Origin: CAYFUR01 sp964346275
Lineage (GTDB): Bacteria; Sumerlaeota; Sumerlaeia; SLMS01
DNA: 10,044 bases
Assembly (NCBI GenBank): GCA_964346275.1
Contig: CAYFUR010000125.1
Coordinates: 1-10,044, forward strand
Reading direction: 5' to 3'
A model generated the notes under the pieces. The model worked only from the letters and a program-made list of their open reading frames with translations, was not told where the DNA came from and searched no databases. Of this stretch, positions 1 to 6,403 are shown one piece after another; position 1 is the first letter of the stretch; every line of letters starts with the position of its first letter. The translations under genes and the position numbers were made by a program.

Positions 1-2
1 AG

Positions 3-1361
3 CAATTCTGGTGGGCGTTTTTCATCTGGCTGGTGTGCCTGTATATGGCGGGGGTGGTCACGAGCCACCCGCGCGTGATCAGTTTCAACCGCGCGCGCCG
101 GATTCTGTATGCGTCGTTTCTGGCGGTGATGGCCGCGGCGGTGCGGAATTATTTCTTCCGGGATTACGATGTCGCGCGGTCGCTCTATCCCACGGCGCTG
201 GTGATGGTGTCCGCGCTGCTGGTGCTGAATCGTTTCCTCCTGCAATGCGCGATCACGCGATGGATGATCAGCGGCAAGGCCCAGCGCCGGGCGCTGATCG
301 TGGGCACAACGCCGGTGGCGCTGCGTCTCGCGGCGCGCTTTCGCACCTACAAGGACATGGGCTACCACCTGGTGGGGTTTGTCACTCTCGGCGAAGATTC
401 CATCGGCCGGCGCGTGGGGGGCGTGCCGATCCTTGGCAGCAAGGACGACCTGCGCCGCATCATCCGCGACAACCAGGTGGAGGAAGTTTTCGTCGCGCAG
501 ACCGATGTGCCCAATGATGCCTTCTTTCAGCTTTTTATAGACAGCGAGAAGGAATGGGCGCGGGTAAACTTTATTCCCTCGCTCGTGGAAATGATGCGCT
601 CGCAGATTCACTACGACGAAGTGGCGGGCGTGCCGATTTACTCGATCCGCGAGACGCCGCTCCAGGGGACGAACGCCCTGATCAAGCGCGTATTCGATTT
701 CGTATTGTCTGGATTGGGGCTGCTTTTCCTCTCTCCGGTCTTGCTGATGATTGCCTTTCTGGTGCGGAGAAGCTCTCCGGGCCCCGCGCTCTATAAGCAA
801 ACACGCCTGGGATTGGACGGGCGCGAGTTCAAGATCTATAAATTCCGGACCATGCCCGTGGACGCGGAGCGCGACGGCCCGAAATGGGGAACCCAGGAGG
901 ATCCCCGCTCCACGCCGGTCGGACGGTTTTTACGGCGATGGAACCTGGACGAGCTGCCCCAGCTCTGGAACGTGCTGCGGGGCGATATGTCGCTTGTTGG
1001 CCCGCGGCCCGAGCGGCCGTGGTATGTGGATAATTTCCGCGAGGTGATCCCGCGCTATTCCTCGCGCCATTATGTCAAGACGGGAGTAACGGGCTGGGCA
1101 CAGGTCCACGGCTTGCGCGGCGACACGTCGATCCAGCAGCGGTTGCGCTATGATCTGTATTACATTGAAAACTGGTCGCTCTGGCTGGATATCAAGATTC
1201 TGATTATGACATTTGTAACAGGGCGCCGGCGCAAGGCACGCCGCACGATCCGCAGCCAGAGCATGCGCATGATGACAGACCTGGCACCCCACGGGCCAGA
1301 ACCGGAACGCCGGGAACGGGAGAAACCCATCGCCACGCGAACCGGCGAACGGATTGTGTAA
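3..1361 (+). CDS. Exopolysaccharide-type polyprenyl-phosphate sugar phosphotransferase (5' partial)
   Basis: The product would transfer a sugar-1-phosphate from a nucleotide sugar to polyprenyl phosphate at the inner membrane, the first step of making an exopolysaccharide or O-antigen unit. The reading frame is open to the left edge with a hydrophobic run, so the true start and probably the first membrane helices lie outside the window; the GTG at 33 is only the first internal start. Visible parts are N-terminal hydrophobic helices (about nt 3-270), a Rossmann-like CoA_binding_3 region (about 285-590), a membrane helix (about 687-761) and the bacterial sugar transferase domain (about 690-1230). 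That domain carries KFRTM (840-854) and NLDELPQLWNVLRGDMSLVG-PRP (about 945-1010), including the Asp-Glu dyad known to be catalytic in monotopic phosphoglycosyl transferases. The tail after about 1230 is basic and hydrophilic. The family is clear (WbaP/WcaJ/CpsE-like), but the sugar cannot be told. A T6 run follows the stop at 1373-1378 without a convincing hairpin. Confidence 0.9.
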   Translation, partial: QFWWAFFIWLVCLYMAGVVTSHPRVISFNRARRILYASFLAVMAAAVRNYFFRDYDVARSLYPTALVMVSALLVLNRFLLQCAITRWMISGKAQRRALIVGTTPVALRLAARFRTYKDMGYHLVGFVTLGEDSIGRRVGGVPILGSKDDLRRIIRDNQVEEVFVAQTDVPNDAFFQLFIDSEKEWARVNFIPSLVEMMRSQIHYDEVAGVPIYSIRETPLQGTNALIKRVFDFVLSGLGLLFLSPVLLMIAFLVRRSSPGPALYKQTRLGLDGREFKIYKFRTMPVDAERDGPKWGTQEDPRSTPVGRFLRRWNLDELPQLWNVLRGDMSLVGPRPERPWYVDNFREVIPRYSSRHYVKTGVTGWAQVHGLRGDTSIQQRLRYDLYYIENWSLWLDIKILIMTFVTGRRRKARRTIRSQSMRMMTDLAPHGPEPERREREKPIATRTGERIV

Positions 1362-1503
1362 ACGTCCCGCTCTTTTTTCCCGGATGACATGGCGGCAAAA
1401 GCGGGCAGATTCAACGGATGTATAGACGCCGAAGCAGGGCTTGGGCAGGCGAGGGCGCAAGCATGGCTTGCGCAATCCAAACCGGCGGATTCTTAAACCA
1501 AGA

Positions 1504-1526
1504 GGCGGGAACACGCGGCTCCCGCC
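1504..1526 (-). terminator. Candidate hairpin terminator after the ferritin-like gene
   Basis: GGCGGGA (1504-1510) and TCCCGCC (1520-1526) form a perfect 7-bp stem with a 9-nt loop. Read on the minus strand, the stem is followed by a moderately T-rich stretch (CTCTTGGTTTAAG), and it lies about 40 nt past the stop of the ferritin-like gene. There is no T-run on the plus side, so it fits the minus-strand gene better. The T tract is weak, so this could be a simple stem-loop. It lies in the 203-nt convergent gap 1362-1564, in which I see no gene. Confidence 0.4.
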
Positions 1527-1564
1527 CCAGCGAAACACTGCTTGATTGGCCGGATGCCGGCGGA

Positions 1565-1978
1565 TCAGCCGAGGAGGCGTTCCATCTGCATTTGATGGTG
1601 TTGCTCGTCGGCGGCCTGGTCTTCCATTTTGAGCTTCAGCTCGACAAAGCCTTCCTTGTCGGCCATTTCCGCGAGTTTTTTGTAATGCTCGACGTCGATT
1701 TTTTCCTGCTCAATGTCGTTCTTGAGCATTTTCTCGACTTCGCTGGGCGGCGGAGAGAGATCGGGATCGAGTTTCGGCGTGCCGCCGAGCATGGCGATCT
1801 CGTTCGACAGATAGGAGGCGTGCCCCATCTCGTCGTTCATTTCCTCCTCATACATTTTGCGAACCGCATCGAGTTTCCAGCCGCGGATGACCGAGGCTTG
1901 GAGCATGTAGCGAAGCGCGGTTGCCACTTCGCGATTCAGAGCGTGGTTCAACCCTTCAATCAGTTCCTTCGAGGCCAT
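1565..1978 (-). CDS. Ferritin-like / bacterioferritin-like di-iron protein
   Basis: This is a predicted cytosolic four-helix-bundle protein of 137 residues, probably oxidising or storing iron. The expected di-iron ligands can be placed: E17 in helix A, E50-x-x-H53 in helix B, E92 in helix C (four residues after D88, as in bacterioferritin) and E125-x-x-H128 in helix D. M51, inside DEMGHA, falls where classical bacterioferritins have the haem-ligating Met. The protein is shorter than typical bacterioferritin (about 158 residues) and stops right after helix D, so the short C-terminal fifth helix of that family is absent. The ATG start is supported by AAAGGAG at 1987-1993 with an 8-nt spacer. 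The gene follows the glucokinase on the same strand, but the scaffold gap hides the junction. It could instead be a ferritin-like protein of unknown specific role; the fold and metal site are well supported, haem binding is not. Confidence 0.85.
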   Translation of the reverse strand: MASKELIEGLNHALNREVATALRYMLQASVIRGWKLDAVRKMYEEEMNDEMGHASYLSNEIAMLGGTPKLDPDLSPPPSEVEKMLKNDIEQEKIDVEHYKKLAEMADKEGFVELKLKMEDQAADEQHHQMQMERLLG

Positions 1979-1995
1979 TTATTCTACTCCTTTGT

Positions 1996-2095
1996 NNNNN
2001 NNNNNNNNNNNNNNNNNNNNNNNNNNNNNNNNNNNNNNNNNNNNNNNNNNNNNNNNNNNNNNNNNNNNNNNNNNNNNNNNNNNNNNNNNNNNNNN
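1996..2095. other. Scaffold gap of exactly 100 N
   Basis: One hundred N characters, the conventional placeholder for a gap of unknown length. The gap removes the 3' end of the glucokinase gene and whatever lies between it and the ribosome binding site of the ferritin-like gene. A C8 run lies just right of it (about 2102-2109), a plausible cause of the assembly break. PpgK-type kinases are usually about 250-270 residues and 208 are visible, so some 120-180 coding bases are expected here. The real gap is therefore probably longer than 100 nt. Confidence 0.97.
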
Positions 2096-2721
2096 TTGCT
2101 TCCCCCCCCGCCGAGAATGATCAAGTCGGGATAGAAAAGGGATTCCACGGTTTTGAGGAAGAGATCAAGGCGCTCGCCCCATTCAGCGGACTTGATGCCG
2201 TCCTTCTTTTTCGCTGCTTCCGAAGCGAATTCTTCCGAGATCATGCCATTTTCCAGGCGCATCATTCCCAGTTCGGAATTCGGGATCAGCTTGCCATTAT
2301 AGACCATTCCGCTTCCGATCCCCGTTCCCAGGGTGATCACCATGAGGAGCCCCTGGACGCCCTTGCCCGCGCCGAATTGGATTTCCGCGAGCGCGGCCAC
2401 GTCGGCGTCGTTACCGACCACGACGGGACAGCCACTGGCCTTGCTGATCATCTCGGCGGCATTCTTTCCGATCCAGGACTCATCGATGTTGTTGGCCGTG
2501 CGCACAATGCCATGACTGACGACCGCGGGAAATCCGCAACCGACGGGACCCTTCCAGTCGAAGTGCTGAATCACCTTGGCCGCGGTTTCGACCATGTCCT
2601 CGGGGGTGGGGGGCTGGGGGGTTTTGAGACGAAAGCGCTCACCAGTCAACTCGCCGGTTTCCGTATCAACTGGCGCCGCCTTGATCCCGGACCCGCCGAT
2701 GTCCAATCCAAGAGATTCCAT
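2096..2721 (-). CDS. ppgK: ROK-family polyphosphate glucokinase-like sugar kinase (3' partial)
   Basis: The product would phosphorylate glucose (or a related hexose) to the 6-phosphate in the cytosol, using polyphosphate and/or ATP. 208 residues remain before the assembly gap. Visible motifs are the phosphate-1 loop DIGGSGIK (7-14), TANNIDESWIG (75-85), GNDADVAALAE (103-113) with the likely catalytic base D105, phosphate-2 LGTGIGSG (131-138), PNSELG (147-152) and the C-terminal PDLIILGGGGS just before the gap. The NID-x-x-WIG and PNxELG signatures, and the absence of the Cys-rich zinc motif of many ROK kinases, favour the PpgK branch. The residue after ELG, normally His, is Met153. The start ATG has AAAAGGAG at 2727-2734 with a 5-nt spacer. 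The gene begins about 60 nt past the groEL terminator, and no clear promoter was found in between, so read-through from groEL is possible. Phosphoryl donor and sugar specificity are inferred. Confidence 0.85.
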
Positions 2722-2780
2722 GAGGGCTCCTTTTCCTCTGTGGTTCGCTCTTGCCAGTAAAGGGAGAGCATCGCGCGGGG

Positions 2781-2825
2781 AAAAGCAAAAAGAAACCCGC
2801 CCGAAGAAACAGCGTTCTCCGGGCG
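2781..2825 (-). terminator. Intrinsic terminator after groEL
   Basis: On the minus strand CGCCCG (2825-2820) pairs with CGGGCG (2803-2798), and an inner AGAAC / GTTTCT pairing with a one-base bulge extends the stem. The hairpin is followed by a T-rich tract (TTTCTTTTTGCTTTT) down to 2781. It begins about 40 nt beyond the groEL stop, which fits Rho-independent termination of the chaperonin transcript, perhaps with some read-through into the glucokinase gene. Confidence 0.75.
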
Positions 2826-2863
2826 AGTGTTTGTCTAGACGATACCCATGGGTGATGGGGGGC

Positions 2864-4516
<1,653 letters not shown>

Positions 4517-4536
4517 GAGAAATGGTCTCCTTAACG

Positions 4537-4542
4537 GTTATA
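4537..4542 (-). promoter_or_regulatory. groEL: Possible -10 box of a groEL-specific promoter
   Basis: On the minus strand TATAAC matches TATAAT at 5 of 6 positions and lies about 20 nt before the groEL start codon, just upstream of its ribosome binding site. No recognisable -35 box lies 16-18 bp upstream, so this is weak by itself. It is listed because a terminator separates groES from groEL, and a second promoter would explain how groEL is fully expressed. Confidence 0.25.
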
Positions 4543-4568
4543 GTGAGTTGGGTTGATGCGGATGGAGG

Positions 4569-4605
4569 AAAAAAAACCGCCGTGTCAGATTAGCCGACAA
4601 CGGCG
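4569..4605 (-). terminator. Strong intrinsic terminator between groES and groEL
   Basis: On the minus strand CGCCG-T-TGTC (4605-4596) pairs with GACA-CGGCG (4586-4578), giving nine base pairs with a single bulged T. The loop is 9 nt (4595-4587), and after one G there is an uninterrupted run of eight T (4576-4569). The groES stop codon TAA (4592-4590) sits in the loop, so ribosomes finishing groES would cover the stem. This is the best-formed terminator in the window, yet it lies inside what is normally a two-gene operon. It could work as an attenuator, as a 3'-end-forming structure, or be partly bypassed when groES is being translated. Confidence 0.8.
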
Positions 4606-4880
4606 AGGATTTCGCTTTCGCGAACGATCAGATACTCTTTTCCCTCATATTTAATGTCCGTCCCGGCATACTTGCCAAAGAGGACGCGGTCGCCTTCTTT
4701 CACAGCGAGAGGGGTCTTCTCGCCCTTGTCGTTGGTGGCGCCATCGCCAACGGCGACGACTGTCCCCTCGATGGGCTTTTCCTTCGCGGTATCGGGGATG
4801 ATGATGCCCCCGCTGCTCTTTTGCTCATCTGGCTCGATGCGCTCGAGCAATACACGGTCATGAAGTGGCTTAATCGGCAT
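4590..4880 (-). CDS. groES: Co-chaperonin GroES (Hsp10)
   Basis: This is the cytosolic heptameric lid that caps the GroEL cavity. At 96 residues it is full length. The N-terminal PIKPLHDRVLLERIE is typical, the mobile loop with the GroEL-contacting hydrophobic triad is GGIIIPDTAKEKP (24-36), and the C-terminal IKYEGKEYLIVRESEILAV strand completes the fold. The ATG is preceded by AAGGAG with a 10-nt spacer. It is the first gene of the groES-groEL pair and lies about 45 nt downstream of the predicted start point of a sigma-54-type promoter. Its stop codon lies in the loop of a terminator hairpin. No CIRCE repeat (HrcA operator) was found upstream. Confidence 0.98.
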   Translation of the reverse strand: MPIKPLHDRVLLERIEPDEQKSSGGIIIPDTAKEKPIEGTVVAVGDGATNDKGEKTPLAVKEGDRVLFGKYAGTDIKYEGKEYLIVRESEILAVVG

Positions 4881-4935
4881 CTTGTGTCTTCTCCTTAGAG
4901 ACAGAGAATAGTTTTATTTCAGGCAATTTACGGGG

Positions 4936-4952
4936 TGCAAAGCGGGTGCCAG
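4936..4952 (-). promoter_or_regulatory. groES: Sigma-54 (-24/-12) promoter for groES
   Basis: The minus strand reads CTGGCACCCGCTTTGCA, against the RpoN consensus YTGGCACG-N4-TTGCW. Every consensus base agrees except C for the G after TGGCAC. The invariant GG (4950-4949) and GC (4938-4937) are separated by exactly 10 bases, the spacing needed for sigma-54. Transcription should start near 4925, giving a leader of about 45 nt that contains the groES ribosome binding site. A competing sigma-70 promoter at this place is much weaker. Sigma-54 control requires an AAA+ enhancer-binding activator, which is not in this window. Confidence 0.7.
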
Positions 4953-4990
4953 CAAATCGAGACGGATCATCGAAGGCACAAATCCAGTAG

Positions 4991-5057
4991 AATCAACGTT
5001 TGGGATATTGAAGGGGCTGGCCCCACGGCAAAAAATGATTCTTCTCGACACATGTGT
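4991..5057. promoter_or_regulatory. Possible activator and bending sites upstream of the groES sigma-54 promoter
   Basis: The 340-nt divergent region between groES and the PilZ gene (4881-5220) has no convincing gene. Upstream of the predicted groES start point it contains three candidate sites. AATCAACGTTTGG at 4991-5003 matches the IHF consensus WATCAANNNNTTR with one mismatch, at about -66 to -78. GGGGC-TG-GCCCC at 5013-5024 is an inverted repeat at about -90 to -100. ACACATGTGT at 5048-5057 is a perfect 10-bp palindrome at about -125. This order is the usual one for sigma-54 promoters, but short palindromes occur by chance and no known activator consensus is matched. Confidence 0.3.
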
Positions 5058-5095
5058 TCCCCCGGAGGCTCGCAACGTGTATCGAAGGGGGCGCT

Positions 5096-5114
5096 CTTCC
5101 GGCAGCCTCGGAAG
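5096..5114. other. Perfect 6-bp stem-loop in the groES-pilZ intergenic region
   Basis: CTTCCG (5096-5101) and CGGAAG (5109-5114) form a 6-bp inverted repeat around a 7-nt loop. Neither strand has a following T-run, so it is not an intrinsic terminator. It could be a protein-binding site or have no function; the adjacent sequence to 5140 repeats GAAGC/CGAAG-like words. Confidence 0.25.
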
Positions 5115-5169
5115 CGAAGCAAACAATCTCGAAGGGAAGCTCGAATCCCTTTCCCCTTGCGTTGAATAT

Positions 5170-5187
5170 CCCAGACCAGCATCTGGG
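5170..5187 (+). other. Stem-loop in the probable leader of the PilZ gene
   Basis: CCCAGA (5170-5175) pairs perfectly with TCTGGG (5182-5187) around the loop CCAGCA. It lies 33 nt before the PilZ start codon, with no following T-run on either strand. It may be an mRNA leader structure or an operator. No clear promoter for the PilZ gene could be assigned nearby. Confidence 0.3.
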
Positions 5188-5220
5188 CAATGATCCCACA
5201 GGAAGACGCCTCAAGACACG

Positions 5221-5643
5221 ATGCCAGATCCTTCATCTTCCCAGGAACGCCGCCGAAGCAAACGCATCCCTCTGTGCTGCGATGTGCTGATTACCATCGT
5301 CTATCCGGAGAGAACTTTCACGCCGCACTCGATGCGCGGGGTGGCGATGGACATCTCCCATTCCGGGGCCAAGGCGAAGACCTATCAGATCGGACGGGAG
5401 GAATATAAGGACCTCATGAAGGAGGTCCGCTACGCAAAGCTCCTCTTCTCTTTTCCTTATTTCGACGATCTGGTGGAAGTGTCGGCACGGGTGGTCTGGC
5501 TGGAATACCAGGACGTGAAAGGGAACCAGCCGGCTGTCTGCAACATGGGCTTCTACTTCGAGAAGATGGAGGACGACACGGCGGCCCGTATCGACTATGT
5601 GATCAACCGGCTGGATTCAGAGAGCATGGCGTCGGATCTGTAA
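5221..5643 (+). CDS. PilZ-domain protein (probable cyclic di-GMP receptor)
   Basis: This is a 140-residue, single-domain cytosolic protein likely to bind cyclic di-GMP. Both ligand-contact motifs of the family are present: RxxxR as R11-R12-S-K-R15 at the N-terminus, just before the beta-barrel, and (D/N)xSxxG as D44-I-S-H-S-G49. A VSARVVWLE strand and a GFYFEKMEDDTAARIDYVI segment follow, the latter matching the usual C-terminal strand and helix. There is no extra output domain or signal peptide, so it probably acts through a partner. The only in-frame start after the upstream TGA at 5191 is the ATG at 5221. The ribosome binding site is poor: AGGAAG lies about 15 nt upstream. The gene is divergent from groES and converges on the secreted-protein gene, with 14 bp between stops. 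Its target cannot be told from context, though the polysaccharide gene at the left edge is a possible regulated process. Confidence 0.85.
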   Translation: MPDPSSSQERRRSKRIPLCCDVLITIVYPERTFTPHSMRGVAMDISHSGAKAKTYQIGREEYKDLMKEVRYAKLLFSFPYFDDLVEVSARVVWLEYQDVKGNQPAVCNMGFYFEKMEDDTAARIDYVINRLDSESMASDL

Positions 5644-5657
5644 CGCAAAAGACGCGG

Positions 5658-6164
5658 CTATTTGATGACCATCTTGTCAGAGGCGGGTTCCGTTCCCCGG
5701 AGGCCAAGCACCACGAGCGAGTCGACCGATGCATCGCCAATGGGACCGAAGGTAATCTCGTCTCCCTCGCGGAGTTTGAGGGGAGTTGGGAACTGATGGA
5801 CCTGCGTTTCGACTCCCCTCGAAAAGAAAGACGTCAGGGAATCCAGTCCGCTGGGAAGCCCGAGATCAATAAAAACATCATTGCCCGAACCTGAGAAGGC
5901 GTTGCCATTCCTGACGTTGACCGTGTATATATCCATCTCCATCTCTTTTGTTACGGTGAATGTGGAACGACTATCAATGCCGTTCACGAAAACATCGAGA
6001 TAGACGTGGCCCTCGCGCTTCTCCATGGATGTGCTGATCGTGCTTTGGTTTGTTTTCTCAAAGTTGTTTTTGGGCGAAGACACGGCGGTGGACTGGGCCA
6101 CCGTGAATGTTGCGGCGCCAATGGATGCGGCGGCGAGGAAGATGGCGAGTATGCGCTTTCTCAT
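5658..6164 (-). CDS. Small exported protein of unknown family
   Basis: This is a 168-residue protein with a clear Sec signal peptide: MRKR, a hydrophobic core ILAIFLAAASIGAATFTV, and probable cleavage after A23 (TVA/QS). The mature part (about 145 residues) is rich in alternating hydrophobic/polar stretches and Gly/Asp/Ser turns (for example HVYLDVFVNG and EMDIYTVNVRNGNAFSGSG), suggesting a beta-sandwich. It has no Cys, lipobox or membrane anchor, and I do not recognise a family. The start was chosen at 6164 rather than the ATG 48 nt further upstream for three reasons. AAAGGAG (6178-6172) is ideally placed, the signal peptide begins here, and the predicted promoter would start transcription near 6188, downstream of the longer start. 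It stands alone, convergent with the PilZ gene. It is likely periplasmic or secreted. Confidence 0.75.
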   Translation of the reverse strand: MRKRILAIFLAAASIGAATFTVAQSTAVSSPKNNFEKTNQSTISTSMEKREGHVYLDVFVNGIDSRSTFTVTKEMEMDIYTVNVRNGNAFSGSGNDVFIDLGLPSGLDSLTSFFSRGVETQVHQFPTPLKLREGDEITFGPIGDASVDSLVVLGLRGTEPASDKMVIK

Positions 6165-6194
6165 AAAGAAACTCCTTTGAAACCAGAATCGGGT

Positions 6195-6222
6195 ATTCTG
6201 ATCTCGTTTCATGAAATGTCAA
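6195..6222 (-). promoter_or_regulatory. Sigma-70-type promoter of the exported-protein gene
   Basis: The minus strand has a perfect -35 box TTGACA (6222-6217), a 16-bp spacer, and CAGAAT (6200-6195; 4 of 6 to TATAAT). The start point would be near 6188, giving a leader of about 24 nt that contains the AAAGGAG site. The rest of the 239-nt region 6165-6403 holds a candidate ispG terminator and a hexamer repeat, and no gene that I can support. Confidence 0.55.
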
Positions 6223-6304
6223 AACAGGGACTTGAATTTCGTGCAAGTGCCGGTCCAATCCCGGAAGGCGGGCATGGAACTTGGCGCCCTCGCGGGCGTT
6301 CAGG

Positions 6305-6334
6305 AAAAAACAGTGACGAGCCGCGGGCGGGCTC
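6305..6334 (-). terminator. Candidate terminator of the accA-ispG cluster
   Basis: On the minus strand GAGCC (6334-6330) pairs with GGCTC (6322-6318) across a GC-rich 7-nt loop, and a T6 run (6310-6305) follows after 7 nt. It is 70 nt past the ispG stop. The distance between stem and T-run is longer than ideal, so its strength is uncertain. Confidence 0.45.
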
Positions 6335-6342
6335 TCAATGAA

Positions 6343-6366
6343 GAGGATGAGGATGAGGATGAGGAT
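6343..6366. repeat. Four tandem copies of the hexamer GAGGAT
   Basis: Four perfect copies of GAGGAT, followed by a partial GAG (6367-6369). They lie between the ispG stop codon and its candidate terminator, so on the ispG transcript they read as CTCATC repeats. Unit length and perfection point to replication slippage. A coding role is unlikely because no supported gene covers it. Confidence 0.9.
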
Positions 6367-6403
6367 GAGAAATTGAATCCGCTCTGCTCTTCTCGATCCT
6401 TCT

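Noticed and set aside
1373..1378. T6 run after the sugar transferase gene as an intrinsic terminator
   Set aside because: No convincing stem directly upstream of the T-run.
1418..1995. Plus-strand frame covering the ferritin-like gene and running into the gap
   Set aside because: Antisense shadow of the ferritin-like gene, and translation through N is meaningless.
4881..5050. CIRCE (HrcA operator) upstream of groES
   Set aside because: I looked for TTAGCACTC-N9-GAGTGCTAA on both strands and found nothing close.
4967..5236. Small minus-strand frames in the groES-pilZ intergenic region
   Set aside because: No ribosome binding site or family resemblance, several mutually overlapping frames, and they cover the predicted promoter region.
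6285..6298. CGCCC-TCGC-GGGCG hairpin as a terminator
   Set aside because: The stem is good, but no T-run follows it on either strand; the T6 on the minus strand precedes it.
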